From an uncultured Anaerolineae bacterium (lineage in GTDB: Bacteria; Chloroflexota; Anaerolineae; Anaerolineales; Villigracilaceae): 64,000 bases of DNA. The translations under genes and the position numbers were made by a program. The notes below the pieces were generated by a model. That model was not told the origin of the DNA. It did not search any database and worked only from the letters and a program-made list of their open reading frames with translations. The stretch lies in assembly GCA_903875215.1 (NCBI GenBank), contig CAIQVH010000016.1, positions 124,001-188,000 of the forward strand, given 5' to 3'. This document shows positions 51,696-61,205 of this stretch, one piece after another; within the stretch, counting starts at the first letter, position 1; each line of letters begins with the position of its first letter.

Positions 51696-53176
51696 AAAAT
51701 AACTTCCATCTCCTGCTCATGATTCTGTGGATGTGCGCATCCTGCGCGCCGGGTGTTTCCACCATTGCCCCCACGGTTTCTGTTGCTGGATCTGCAATCT
51801 CCACCCCGTCTCCAGCTCCGTCTCCGACTGATCTACCCAGCCCCACCCCCACTCCGTCTGCTCCCAAACGGGAAACGATCGCCTACTCCCTCGACGTGAA
51901 CATGGATTACGACGCCAAAACGCTTGCTGTCCGTCAGCAAACCACCTTTGCCAACAACACCGCAATCGCCATCCCCGCCATTGTTTTTGCGGTTCAACCC
52001 AACCGGATCCCCGGCGTTTTCACCTTGCAAAGCCTGAGCGCGGATGGCGTGCCGATCAGCGCCTACAGCCTGGAGGGTCAGCGGCTCCAGTTTACCCTGC
52101 CAGCGCCTCTGCTCTCCGGCCAGACCATTGTAGTAGACCTTGAATACAGCCTCAGCCTGCCGCGCATTGCCCAGGGCGATCCCAACCAAATCCGCCCGCA
52201 GATTTTTGGCTTTACCGATCGCCAGGTCAACCTGACGGATTGGTACCCCATGCTGGTGCCATTCAGCCCGGAAACCGGCTGGCAGCTGGCCGACCCGTGG
52301 TATTACGGCGAACATCTCGTTTACCCGCTGGCTGATTTTGACGTCATCTTGCGCTTCACCGACCCGGCCAGCCTCCCGCAGATCGCCGCCAGCGCTGCCG
52401 CCGGGCCGATCGAGTCTGGTTTTTCCTACCGATTATTGCGTGCGCGCACCTTTTCCCTGGCCATGGGCCGCCAGCTCCAGGTGATTTCCGCCGAAGCCAA
52501 CGGTGTGACGGTCAATTCCTACTTCTACCCCGGCTTCGAAACCGCCGGCCAGGCCGTGCTCGATGCCACGCTGCAGGCAGTGAAAACCTACGCTGAATTG
52601 TTTGGCCCGTATCCGCACACCACACTCGCCGCCGTGCAAGGCGATTTCAACGACGGCATGGAATTTGACGGTCTGTACTACCTGAGCAACGCCTTCTATA
52701 ATCTTTACGACGGTACCCGGCAAAATTACCTCGTCATGGTCGCCGCACATGAGACCTGCCACCAATGGTGGTTTGGCGCCGTTGCCAGCGATCAGGCCAA
52801 TCACCCCTGGCTGGATGAATCCATTGCCACATATTGTGAGCGACTGTTCTACGAAAAGAATGATCCCGAAGCCCTGTCCTGGTGGTGGGCCTATCGCATT
52901 GATTATTACCAGCCCGACGGGAAAATGGATGGCACGGTGCCGTCTTATGGCGGTTTCACGCCCTATACAAACGCCACCTATCGTCAGGGCGCGCGTTTTT
53001 ACGAGGAATTGCGCCAGGTCATCGGCGACCAGGCTTTTTTTGCCTTTTTGAAAGATTACTACGCCGTGATGAATGGGAAAATTGCCACGCCGGAAGCATT
53101 CTTCACCATTCTGCGGGCGCATACCAGTGCCGATCTTTCCCCTCTGCTGGCGAAATATTTCCAAAAAGCCGAGTAG
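51692..53176 (+). CDS. M1-like zinc metallopeptidase lipoprotein (copy 2)
   Basis: A 494-aa paralogue of the preceding gene. Signal with Cys at the lipobox (CASCAP), a Thr/Pro/Ser linker, then the same order of blocks: DWYPMLVPF, YGEHLVYPLADF, FNDGMEFDGLYYLS and HETCHQWW (H353, E354, H357) with WLDES. The tandem arrangement points to gene duplication followed by divergence. Likely cleaves peptides outside the membrane. Confidence 0.83.
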   Translation: MKNNFHLLLMILWMCASCAPGVSTIAPTVSVAGSAISTPSPAPSPTDLPSPTPTPSAPKRETIAYSLDVNMDYDAKTLAVRQQTTFANNTAIAIPAIVFAVQPNRIPGVFTLQSLSADGVPISAYSLEGQRLQFTLPAPLLSGQTIVVDLEYSLSLPRIAQGDPNQIRPQIFGFTDRQVNLTDWYPMLVPFSPETGWQLADPWYYGEHLVYPLADFDVILRFTDPASLPQIAASAAAGPIESGFSYRLLRARTFSLAMGRQLQVISAEANGVTVNSYFYPGFETAGQAVLDATLQAVKTYAELFGPYPHTTLAAVQGDFNDGMEFDGLYYLSNAFYNLYDGTRQNYLVMVAAHETCHQWWFGAVASDQANHPWLDESIATYCERLFYEKNDPEALSWWWAYRIDYYQPDGKMDGTVPSYGGFTPYTNATYRQGARFYEELRQVIGDQAFFAFLKDYYAVMNGKIATPEAFFTILRAHTSADLSPLLAKYFQKAE

Positions 53177-53217
53177 CTGACCCGGCTGAAACATCCATCT
53201 GTGCCCGCACAGACTCA

Positions 53218-53258
53218 AACAACAGCTCCCGGCTGAACTCTGGCCGGGAGCTGTTGTT
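53218..53258. terminator. Bidirectional terminator between convergent genes
   Basis: Perfect 16-bp stem AACAACAGCTCCCGGC (53218-53233) with 53243-53258. T-runs are short and interrupted on both sides, but the stem is strong. Confidence 0.72.
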
Positions 53259-53278
53259 TAAGGGGTGGTGATAGGTCG

Positions 53279-56200
53279 TTACGGGATAACCTGGATTGCG
53301 TCGATATTGATCAAACGGTTGCCGGAACTGACATTCTTGATTGTCACGGTGTGGGCGCTGCTGTCGGTAAAGGCCGGGCTGGTGTATTTGCTCTGCCAGA
53401 GGATGCGGGTGCTGTAGGCGTTGAGGGTGGTGAGGGGAACGCCATCGACCAGAACCTGGATATTGCCCTGGTCTGCCATGCTGGCATAGGTCAGGACAAA
53501 TTTCCCGGGTGACTGGAAGACGAAGCTGGCGGTGGCTTCGCTGGAAGGAGTATAGTGCAGGGTATTTGCGTAGGCTGCCCGGTTGCTGTAGGTGACCCAT
53601 TGGCCCGCGTAAACCCAGCTGGCGTTCATGTCGTCATAGGTTCCCAGGCCGGAGGCTGTCGGAGCTTTGCTGACAGCCGATAGGGTGGTGCCGATGGGAA
53701 GTCCGCCGAGGTTGGGTTCTTCATCCTGGGCGCGAATGGCGATGTAATACGTCAGACCTGGGATCAGGCCGGTAATGCGCAAGGTTTGGGCTGTGCCGGC
53801 ATTGGCAGGTGCCGGGATACCGCTGTTAATTGCCGTGGCGGCATTCCAGCTGGCTTCGTCGCTGATGGGGGACAGGCTGTAACGTGCCAGGTAGGAGGTG
53901 GCTTTGCCGGAGTTCAGGTCGTCGCCGGGTGCCGTCCAGCGCAGGTCAATGCTGCCATTAGCAGAACCGCTAGTTGCAGCCAGGTTGGTGATTGCGGCCG
54001 GGGCAATCAGATCGGGCGGCGGCAGGATTTGGATTGCATCGACGCTGATCTGGCGGTTGCCGGTGCTGACGTTTTTGATCGTGACGATATGGGGAGTTGT
54101 ATCGGTGTAGGCGGGGCTGGTGTACTTATTCTGCCAGACGATCCGGGAGCTGTAGGCGTTAATGGTGGTGAGTAACACTCCGTCCACCAGCACCTGGAAG
54201 CTGCCATGATCGGGCATGGTGGCATAGCTGAGGGCAAATTTACCGGGCGCCTGGAAGGTGATGCTGGCCGAGGCCTCGCTGGCAGACGTGACATGCAGTG
54301 TGTTGGCGTACGCGCCAGATATTCGGACGATGCGCCATCCGCTGGTGTATCTCCAGGCAGCCTGGGTGTCATCGTAGGTTCCCACACCAACCGGGGTCGG
54401 CGTAAAGGTGGGGCTGGGTGTGATGGTGTTGGTGCGCGTCTGCGTTGGAGTTCTGGTGATGGTGGGCGTGCGCGTTGGGCTGGGGGTGAGGGTGGCGGTT
54501 TTGGTTTTGGTGGGTGTCAGCGTTTTGGTGCTGGTGAGCGTGGATGTGGCGGTTTTAGATGGCGTCGAAGTTTTGGACGGCGTGGATGTGCGGGAGGGGG
54601 TAAGTGTCAGGGTGTTGGTGGGTGTGTTGGTGGAGGTAGGAGGTAGAGTGTTGGTGGGTGTATTGGTGGGCAGGCTGGTGGCAGTGAAAGTGGCCGTTTC
54701 GGTGGGGGTGGAGGTGGCGGTGGATGTGGCCGTTTCGGTGGGGGTGGAGGTGGCGGTGGATGTGGCCGTTTGAGTCGGGGTGGCAGTCATCAGGGAGGCG
54801 CAGTCAACGATCGGGTTGAGCGGGGTGGTGCCGTCAGGGACGATCAATAACGCCAGGGAATTGAATAATTTTCCGGCGGTGTTGTAAGCGTATTGAATGC
54901 CCCGGGTGCCGCCGGCATATTCCATGCCGATGGTGGCGGAGCCCCCGGTTGCTGCGCTGCCGCTCAGGGTTTGGTATTGATAGACAATCTCGTTGGTGCC
55001 TTCGGTCAGGATGGCTTCGAAAGTCAATGCGCCGCCAAAGGAGTATACCGGGACATTATTCCATTCCACCACGAACTGCCGGTTGGGGGCGCTGCCGAAG
55101 GTGGCATAGTAGATGGTGCCGGCTACGGATGGATCCAGGTCATCCCAGAAGGGGGCCAGCATTTCATTGGGGCGCCCGGTGTTGGGGATGGATTGGTTCA
55201 GGTATTTGGTGCCGTTCTCGTCGAAGGAGAGATAGCCATTGCTGGAGATGGTCAGGCTGGTTTGGTCAAGGTTATTGTATTTGAAGGTGAAAGGCAGGGT
55301 GACGTTCAGGCTGCTGTCATCCATGTTGAGCGAGGTGTTGGTGCCCGTCGCGGCGTTGAGCCATTGGTATTGGGTGCAGGACAGGCTGTAATTTTGGGGC
55401 GCCTGGGTGGGGGTTGCCGTGGGCGCGGCTGCCGAGACGCGCACCTCGTCAATGGCATAGCCGTCATCAGGGATGGGGTAATTATCGTAGAACTGGAATT
55501 TGATCTGAAATTGATTGTTAAAAGCCAGCCCGTTGGCGGCGGCGGCCTGGGCGAGATTGATGACCGTATACTGGTAGCTGCTCAGTCCGTCGTTGAAAGA
55601 AAATATCTGGAACCAGTTCAGGCCGTCGGCGCTGATGAAGACGCCATCTTCGGCGTGGTTTTCGTCGTTAAAATCGCGCCACCAGAATTCCAGATCGGCG
55701 CTGCTCTGGCCGCTCAGGTCGAGCTTGAGCGTGGCCGAGGCGATGGAGTAGGCGCCGCCAGCCAGACTGTCATCGAGCAGCAGGTTGTAACTCCCGGCTT
55801 TGGGGTAGGTTGAATCTACCCGGATGCGGCCTTCGGCGGTGGAGGCAGTTGTCCACTCGCTGCCCAGGCTGCCGCTTTCGAAGCCGGTATAGTAGGGGAA
55901 GCTGGCAGGCAGGGCCGAAGTTGCGGATGGTATGGGGGTTGCGGAAGCCGCGGGGGTATAGGTGGCGGTGGGCGCCAGGGTGACGGTGGGGGTGTCGGTG
56001 GCGGGCAGGTTGCCAGGGTTGGACACCAAGGCATTTCGGGCCTGAATCAGCCCGTAGCCATAATATTGGTCCCAGCCGGCGCTGCCCAGGTCGAGGGCGG
56101 TTGATTCAATGGCGGCGCGGATTTTGGCGGGCGTATCGTATTGAGGCAGAGAAGCCAGTAGTGCAGCCACGCCGGTCACATGCGGAGTGGCCATCGAGGT

Positions 56201-57388
56201 GCCGCTCAGGGTGGCGTAGCCGCCTCCCAGCCAGGTGGCGTAAATGTTCGAGCCCGGCGCGGCAATATCGACAAACGAGCCATACGTCGAGAAGGAGGAG
56301 CGGGTGTTGTTGATATCAGTGGAAGCGACGGCGATGGCATTGGTATAAGCCCCCGGATAATTGGGGGTGGCATCGCCGCTATTCCCGGCGGCAGCGACCA
56401 CTACCACGCCATGAGAATAGGCATAGTTGACGGCATTTTCCAGCACCGTGGCAGGTGAACTGCCGCCCAGGCTCATGTTGATGACCCTGGCTCCGTGATC
56501 GACAGCCCACAGGATTCCGGCGGCAACCTGATCATACGAGCCCGAGCCGCTCGCATCGAGCACTTTCACCGGCATGATGCGTGCCCCCCAGGCGATCCCG
56601 GTAATGCCGACGCCGTTATTGGCGCTGGCAGCTGCGATCCCTGCCACATGGGTGCCGTGCCCGTTGTCATCCTGGGCGGATGTGTCGTTGTTGACAAAGT
56701 CATACCCGGCGACGACTTTTGCGCTCAAGTCGGGGTGTGTCAAGTCTACACCGGTATCAATGATGGCAATCGTGACGTTGCTGGAACCCGTGGTGATATC
56801 CCAGGCCAGCGGCGCCTGGATGTTGTTGGGGCCGTACTGGTTTTTCCAGTTCGGGTCGGTGGGAATGGTCTCCAGCGAGTTGGCAATGTAGTTGGGCTCG
56901 GCATAATCGACCACCGGGGCGGCATCCAGACCGTTGACGACCTGGGGGACTGTTCCGGTGGGGACTTTTAGAATTTTGACGCCCAACTCGGGCAGCTGGC
57001 CATCAACGCTGGCATTGTACGCGCTGATTACTTGATTCTGCACCGTGCCGGAGACCCCGGCCTTGAATTTGACCACCACCTCGTTGCTGACGTATTCGCT
57101 GGAAAAGGCGGGCAGGGTGGCGGTATAAACAGGCGCCGGGGTGACGGTGGAGGTGGCTGTCCAGGTTTGGGTTGGAGAGGCGGTTTCAGTGGAGGTGGAA
57201 GGCTGCGTGGGCACATCCGCAGGCAGGCTGGTTTCGGTGGCGGTAGGGGTCGCCGTTGCAGTTTCCGAAATTTCCTGGGCGAAAGCCGGTGAGATGGCTG
57301 GCGAAAGCTGAAAAACCAGGGTTGCGATGATTATTGTTGCGGCGAAAAAGCGCCAAAGGACAGGGGCATTATTCAGATTTCTTTGCAT
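53279..57388 (-). CDS. Large secreted subtilisin-like protease (S8) with C-terminal repeat modules
   Basis: A 1369-aa exported protein. Signal peptide ends SPAFA-Q (about 37); a Thr/Pro linker is followed by an inhibitor-I9-like propeptide (about 98-167) and the catalytic domain with D211 (AIIDTGVD), H244 (GHGTHVAG) and S398 (GTSMATPH). After about 460 come beta-rich modules, a long TxTP linker (about 890-990), and two 120-aa repeats starting GTYDD and ending TIKNVS, with a fibronectin-III-like module between them. ATG 57388 is supported by GGGAGG ten bases upstream; TTG 57397 is too close to it. Probably degrades extracellular protein. Confidence 0.92.
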   Translation of the reverse strand: MQRNLNNAPVLWRFFAATIIIATLVFQLSPAISPAFAQEISETATATPTATETSLPADVPTQPSTSTETASPTQTWTATSTVTPAPVYTATLPAFSSEYVSNEVVVKFKAGVSGTVQNQVISAYNASVDGQLPELGVKILKVPTGTVPQVVNGLDAAPVVDYAEPNYIANSLETIPTDPNWKNQYGPNNIQAPLAWDITTGSSNVTIAIIDTGVDLTHPDLSAKVVAGYDFVNNDTSAQDDNGHGTHVAGIAAASANNGVGITGIAWGARIMPVKVLDASGSGSYDQVAAGILWAVDHGARVINMSLGGSSPATVLENAVNYAYSHGVVVVAAAGNSGDATPNYPGAYTNAIAVASTDINNTRSSFSTYGSFVDIAAPGSNIYATWLGGGYATLSGTSMATPHVTGVAALLASLPQYDTPAKIRAAIESTALDLGSAGWDQYYGYGLIQARNALVSNPGNLPATDTPTVTLAPTATYTPAASATPIPSATSALPASFPYYTGFESGSLGSEWTTASTAEGRIRVDSTYPKAGSYNLLLDDSLAGGAYSIASATLKLDLSGQSSADLEFWWRDFNDENHAEDGVFISADGLNWFQIFSFNDGLSSYQYTVINLAQAAAANGLAFNNQFQIKFQFYDNYPIPDDGYAIDEVRVSAAAPTATPTQAPQNYSLSCTQYQWLNAATGTNTSLNMDDSSLNVTLPFTFKYNNLDQTSLTISSNGYLSFDENGTKYLNQSIPNTGRPNEMLAPFWDDLDPSVAGTIYYATFGSAPNRQFVVEWNNVPVYSFGGALTFEAILTEGTNEIVYQYQTLSGSAATGGSATIGMEYAGGTRGIQYAYNTAGKLFNSLALLIVPDGTTPLNPIVDCASLMTATPTQTATSTATSTPTETATSTATSTPTETATFTATSLPTNTPTNTLPPTSTNTPTNTLTLTPSRTSTPSKTSTPSKTATSTLTSTKTLTPTKTKTATLTPSPTRTPTITRTPTQTRTNTITPSPTFTPTPVGVGTYDDTQAAWRYTSGWRIVRISGAYANTLHVTSASEASASITFQAPGKFALSYATMPDHGSFQVLVDGVLLTTINAYSSRIVWQNKYTSPAYTDTTPHIVTIKNVSTGNRQISVDAIQILPPPDLIAPAAITNLAATSGSANGSIDLRWTAPGDDLNSGKATSYLARYSLSPISDEASWNAATAINSGIPAPANAGTAQTLRITGLIPGLTYYIAIRAQDEEPNLGGLPIGTTLSAVSKAPTASGLGTYDDMNASWVYAGQWVTYSNRAAYANTLHYTPSSEATASFVFQSPGKFVLTYASMADQGNIQVLVDGVPLTTLNAYSTRILWQSKYTSPAFTDSSAHTVTIKNVSSGNRLINIDAIQVIP
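54691..54771. repeat. 36-bp tandem repeat in the protease linker
   Basis: A 36-bp unit starts at 54691, 54727 and 54763 (two full copies plus a partial one), encoding Thr/Ser/Ala/Pro-rich linker repeats. The multiple of three keeps the frame, so copy number can vary. Confidence 0.8.
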
Positions 57389-57426
57389 TTCGTTCAAGCC
57401 TCCCGAAAACCAGCTTTGATATTATG

Positions 57427-57450
57427 GGGAGGTTGTTCAGGCAACTTCCC
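57427..57450. other. Inverted repeat between divergent protease and MFS genes
   Basis: GGGAGGTTG (57427-57435) faces CAACTTCCC (57442-57450), 8 of 9 pairs. It may be an operator for either gene or an mRNA hairpin in the protease leader. The rest of 57389-57629 shows no clear promoter. Confidence 0.35.
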
Positions 57451-57629
57451 GGATGAGAAGCAGTATACCGGATGTGAGCAGTCCGGATTAGAACTTTTCC
57501 AAACTGTAATAAAACAGAAAACATTCCACTCAAAAGTTATAAAAAATGCAAACTATCTGTTCCCTGCTACTGGCAAACTGCCGGCATTTGATGTACACTT
57601 TTTGTAAATTCCGAGCTGGGAGGCTGACA

Positions 57630-58919
57630 ATGTCTAAAGAAAAAGCATCACGTTACCGTTGGGTTGTTGTGGTTATTTTCTTCTTCTTCATGCTCCTGCA
57701 CCAGACCGACCGCCTGATGATTGGCTCGATGCAGGAACCGGTGATGAAAGAGTTCATGCTCACCGATTTTCAGTGGGGGCTGATCAACACCGGGGCGTTG
57801 GTTGTCAGCACGGTATTGTATCCGATCTGGGGCTATCTCTACGATCGCTACGCGCGTGCCAAGCTGCTGGCGCTGGCCTCGTTCATTTGGGGCGCCACCA
57901 CCTGGTTGAGCGCCATCGTCCGCACCTATCCACAGTTCCTGGTCACCCGCGCTTCGACCGGCATTGACGATTCGTCTTACCCCGGCCTGTACTCATTAAT
58001 TGCAGATTATTTCGGCCCCGAACTGCGCGGCAAGATCTACGGAATTTTACAGCTGGCCCAGCCGATTGGCTACCTGCTCGGCATGATTTTGGCCCTGATG
58101 ATTGCCCCGTTGTTGGGCGGCTGGCGCAGCGTCTTCTATCTCACCGGAACGCTGGGCCTCGTCATCGCGGTGCTGATCTATTTCGGCGTCAAGGAAATGC
58201 CGCGCGGCAAGGCCGAACCCGAGTTCGCCGGGATGGATGAAGTCGGCCAGTTCCACTTTAACTGGCACGAAGCACGCGAAATCTTCAAGAAAAAGACCAT
58301 GTGGTTCGTCTTTTTGCAGGGATTTGCCGGTGTTTTCCCGTGGAACGTCATCACCTATTTTTTCTTCGGCTACCTGATGCGCGAGCGCTTCTATGATAAC
58401 AATTCGGTCTTGCTGACCATGGCCCCGGTCATTCTCATCCTGGCTTCCGGCTATTTTATCGGCGGCTCCATTGGCGACTGGTTCTTCAAACGCACCAACA
58501 AGGGCCGCATCATCGTCTCCAGCGCGGGCGTCATCCTGGGCGCCATCTTCCTGTTTTTGGCCATCAACACCCCGGTGGAAGCGCGCACCCAATTCTTCGT
58601 CCTGATGTGTATCACCGCTATCTTCATGCCGCTGTCCTCCCCGAACGTCATCGCCACCGTCTACGATGTGACCGTGCCTGAAGTCCGCTCCACTGCCCAG
58701 GCCGTGGAATACTTTGTCGAAAACTTTGGCGCCGCCGCAGCTCCCGCCCTGGCCGGATACATTGCCACCGTCTATAACTTGCAAACCGCCATCCTGTGGA
58801 TCTGCATCTCCGCCTGGATCTTGTGTTTCTTCTTCTACCTGGGCGCAATTTTCACGATCGACCACGACGTTCACAGCCTGCGCGCGCAAATGCAGGCCCG
58901 CGCCGATGCGTTGAAATAA
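57630..58919 (+). CDS. MFS transporter (anion:cation symporter-like)
   Basis: A 429-aa protein with 12 helices. MFS features: DRLMIGSMQEPVMKEF in the first loop, PIWGYLYDRYARAKLLALASFIWG as the A motif, and a middle cytoplasmic loop (about 190-225). The pattern with DRL after helix 1 resembles hexuronate/phthalate-type symporters; substrate unknown. The frame is open from 57546, but GGGAGG (57618-57623) fixes ATG 57630. Confidence 0.85.
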   Translation: MSKEKASRYRWVVVVIFFFFMLLHQTDRLMIGSMQEPVMKEFMLTDFQWGLINTGALVVSTVLYPIWGYLYDRYARAKLLALASFIWGATTWLSAIVRTYPQFLVTRASTGIDDSSYPGLYSLIADYFGPELRGKIYGILQLAQPIGYLLGMILALMIAPLLGGWRSVFYLTGTLGLVIAVLIYFGVKEMPRGKAEPEFAGMDEVGQFHFNWHEAREIFKKKTMWFVFLQGFAGVFPWNVITYFFFGYLMRERFYDNNSVLLTMAPVILILASGYFIGGSIGDWFFKRTNKGRIIVSSAGVILGAIFLFLAINTPVEARTQFFVLMCITAIFMPLSSPNVIATVYDVTVPEVRSTAQAVEYFVENFGAAAAPALAGYIATVYNLQTAILWICISAWILCFFFYLGAIFTIDHDVHSLRAQMQARADALK

Positions 58920-58929
58920 GAATTCTCTG

Positions 58930-58965
58930 GCCGGGGTCAGCCTTTGCCGACCCCGGCAAACTTTT
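58930..58965 (+). terminator. Hairpin after MFS gene, possible terminator
   Basis: Nine-bp stem GCCGGGGTC (58930-58938) with 58949-58957, followed by AAACTTTT. The U-run is short. It ends 11 bp before the next start codon. Confidence 0.5.
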
Positions 58966-58968
58966 ACT

Positions 58969-59517
58969 ATGGATGATTCTACCGGGAAACTTCTGCACGC
59001 TGTCCACTTCTCTGCCAGCAAACATCGCGACCAGCGCCGCAAGGATCAACCGCGCTCTCCCTACATCAACCACCCCATCCGCGTGGCCGAAATCCTCTGG
59101 ACGGTGGGTGCTGTTCGCGACGAAGCCACCCTGCTGGCCGCCATTCTGCACGACGTCATCGAAGACACCCAAACCACACCGGCAGAAATCCAAACCGAAT
59201 TTGGAGAAATAGTTCTCCGCCTGGTGCTCGAAGTCACCGACGACAAGGATCTGCCCAAACAGCAGCGCAAACGCCGCCAGATTGAACACGCCCCCCACCT
59301 CTCTCACCCCGCCCAGCTGATCCGCCTGGCCGACAAAATCAGCAACCTCCACGACCTGCTTTACTCCCCGCCGCAACGCTGGTCTTTACAACGCCGGCAG
59401 GACTATGTGCGCTGGACTGAGAAAGTCGTCGCCGGATTGCGGGGAGCCAGTCCGGCCATGGAACAGAATTACGATCACCTCCTCAAGGAAGGAAAACAAA
59501 TTCTGCAGATTGAATAG
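58969..59517 (+). CDS. MESH1-like single-domain HD hydrolase
   Basis: A 182-aa protein of the RelA/SpoT hydrolase fold without synthetase, ACT or TGS domains, the same size as MESH1. Metal ligands: H35 in YINHPIRVA, H61-D62 in AAILHDVIEDT and D122 in RLADKISNL. Predicted to cleave (p)ppGpp or a related pyrophosphorylated nucleotide. No clear ribosome binding site before ATG 58969. It probably shares a transcript with the DegV gene 9 bp downstream. Confidence 0.87.
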   Translation: MDDSTGKLLHAVHFSASKHRDQRRKDQPRSPYINHPIRVAEILWTVGAVRDEATLLAAILHDVIEDTQTTPAEIQTEFGEIVLRLVLEVTDDKDLPKQQRKRRQIEHAPHLSHPAQLIRLADKISNLHDLLYSPPQRWSLQRRQDYVRWTEKVVAGLRGASPAMEQNYDHLLKEGKQILQIE

Positions 59518-59526
59518 GAGACTCAC

Positions 59527-60363
59527 ATGCTGAAAATCCTCACAGACACGCTGACAGGCTTTCCACCCGAAATCATGCGCCAGCGCGGCATCCCGATCCT
59601 GCCGCAAATCGTCATCTTCGGCGAAACCGCCTACCGCGACGACAACGAAATTGATACCGCCACATTCCTGAACAAGTTGGCTGGCTCGAAAACACTTCCC
59701 AAAACAGCTGCGCCGCCCCCGCACCTCTACACCCCAATCTTTGAATCAGCCGTGCAAAATGGCGATACCCTCCTCATCCTGGCTCCCTCCGCCAAATTGA
59801 GCGGTACCCTGCGCTCGGCAGAAACCGCCAAAACCGAATTCCCCACCGCCGATATCCGCATCCTTGATACTCAAACGATTGCCTGCAACCAGGGCACACT
59901 GACCCTGCTCGCCGACGACCTGCGCCAACAGGGCCTCAGTGCCGACGAAATCGAGGTCAAAATTCGGGCGCTGCTGCCGCGTGGGCATATTTACTTTGTT
60001 CTCGATACGCTTGAATATCTCAAGCGTGGCGGACGGATTGGCGCGGCGCGCGCCCTGTTGGGCGAAATGTTGCAAGTCAAACCGATTTTACAACTGCTCG
60101 ATGGCCAGATCGCCCCTTTTGACCAGGAACGCACCAAAAAGCGCGCCATTGCCCGCTTGATCGAAATTGTCAGTGAGCAGGTGAAAGGAGTCGCCGAGCC
60201 GTATTTATGCGTGGTGCATATCGATGCCGAGGCAGAAGCCATTGCCCTGCGCGACGAACTTTCCACCCGCACCGGGTTGAGAGAAATCCCCATCTACCTG
60301 CTGCCGCCCGCCATCGTGGTGCACGCCGGCCCAAAGGCGCTGGGAGCCGGGTTCTTTGCCTGA
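59527..60363 (+). CDS. DegV family fatty-acid-binding protein (second copy)
   Basis: A 278-aa paralogue of the protein at 22901. Motifs: ILTDTLTGFP at the N-terminus, PKTAAPPPHLY in the fatty-acid site (the TSQPS of the other copy is TAAPP here), LAPSAKLSGTLRSAE, and VLDTLEYLKRGGRIGAARA near 160. The different fatty-acid site suggests another lipid preference. AGGAGA precedes the ATG. Confidence 0.88.
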   Translation: MLKILTDTLTGFPPEIMRQRGIPILPQIVIFGETAYRDDNEIDTATFLNKLAGSKTLPKTAAPPPHLYTPIFESAVQNGDTLLILAPSAKLSGTLRSAETAKTEFPTADIRILDTQTIACNQGTLTLLADDLRQQGLSADEIEVKIRALLPRGHIYFVLDTLEYLKRGGRIGAARALLGEMLQVKPILQLLDGQIAPFDQERTKKRAIARLIEIVSEQVKGVAEPYLCVVHIDAEAEAIALRDELSTRTGLREIPIYLLPPAIVVHAGPKALGAGFFA

Positions 60364-60370
60364 AGCCCTA

Positions 60371-60379
60371 TGGTATAAT
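60371..60379 (+). promoter_or_regulatory. yebC promoter (extended -10)
   Basis: TGG TATAAT at 60371-60379, about 58 bp before ATG 60437, directly after the DegV stop. Confidence 0.6.
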
Positions 60380-60436
60380 TCTCAGGCTATTTTACTAATC
60401 CCCACAGTCGTGGTCAGTTTCGAAGGAGAAAGATTT

Positions 60437-61192
60437 ATGTCTGGACATAGCCATTGGGCAACCATTCGCCGCAAAAAAGGGGCGGCAGACGCCAAAAGGG
60501 GCGCAGTATTCACCCGTTTGGCGCGAGAAATTGTGATGGCCGCCCGCCTGGGCGGTAGCGATATCGGCTCGAACGTGCGCCTGCAGCTGGCCGTCGAAAA
60601 AGCGCGCGCGCAGAACATGCCGAAGGATAATATCGAACGCGCCATCCGGCGCGGCGCTGGCGAAGATAAAGACGCGGCCACGATTGAAGAACTCACCATG
60701 GAAGGTTATGGCCCGCACGGCTCCGCCCTGATGGTCGAGTGTATGACCGACAATCGCAACCGCACAGTTGCCGATATGCGCCATGCCTTTAGCAAGAACG
60801 GCGGCAACATGGCCGAACCCGGTTCGGTCGGCTGGCAGTTTGAGCGCAAAGCCTACTTCTCCTTCCCCGGCAGCCAGCTTTCCTATGATAAAGCCTTTGA
60901 ATTGGCCATCGAAGCCGGCGCCGACGATGTGCAGGAAGATGGCGAAAATGTCGAAATCATTGGCCCGGTGGAAGCCTTCAAAACCATCACCGACGCCCTG
61001 CATACCGTCAAGGTCAGCCCGGAAGAAGCCGGCCTGCGCCTGATCGCCAAACAGGATCTTGAACTTGGTGTCGAAGAAACCCTGCAAGTTCTCCGCTTTG
61101 TGGAAGCCATCGAAGAACTCGATGACGTGCAGAACGTTTTCCATAACCTGAAACTTTCCGAGGAAGCCCTGGCTGCCCTCGAAGAAGAATAA
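60437..61192 (+). CDS. YebC/PmpR family protein
   Basis: A 251-aa protein starting MSGHSHWATIRRKKGAADAKRGAVFTRLAREI, diagnostic of the family, with PKDNIERAIRRG near residue 57 and the acidic C-terminal EIIGPVEAF region. Members act as transcriptional regulators (PmpR) or as factors relieving ribosome stalling at proline stretches. AAGGAGA before ATG 60437 decides the start. It precedes ruvC-ruvA, the classic yebC-ruvCAB order. Confidence 0.95.
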   Translation: MSGHSHWATIRRKKGAADAKRGAVFTRLAREIVMAARLGGSDIGSNVRLQLAVEKARAQNMPKDNIERAIRRGAGEDKDAATIEELTMEGYGPHGSALMVECMTDNRNRTVADMRHAFSKNGGNMAEPGSVGWQFERKAYFSFPGSQLSYDKAFELAIEAGADDVQEDGENVEIIGPVEAFKTITDALHTVKVSPEEAGLRLIAKQDLELGVEETLQVLRFVEAIEELDDVQNVFHNLKLSEEALAALEEE

Positions 61193-61205
61193 ATCTTCCG
61201 AAAGG

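Noticed and set aside
54400-54790. Dense GTGGNG repeats that could suggest a CRISPR or regulatory repeat array
   Set aside because: They encode the Thr/Pro/Ser linker of the subtilase in frame; there are no unique spacers of constant size.
58047-59042. Minus-strand ORF of 331 aa across the second MFS gene
   Set aside because: Antisense to a clear 12-helix transporter and crosses an intergenic hairpin; composition is shadow-like.
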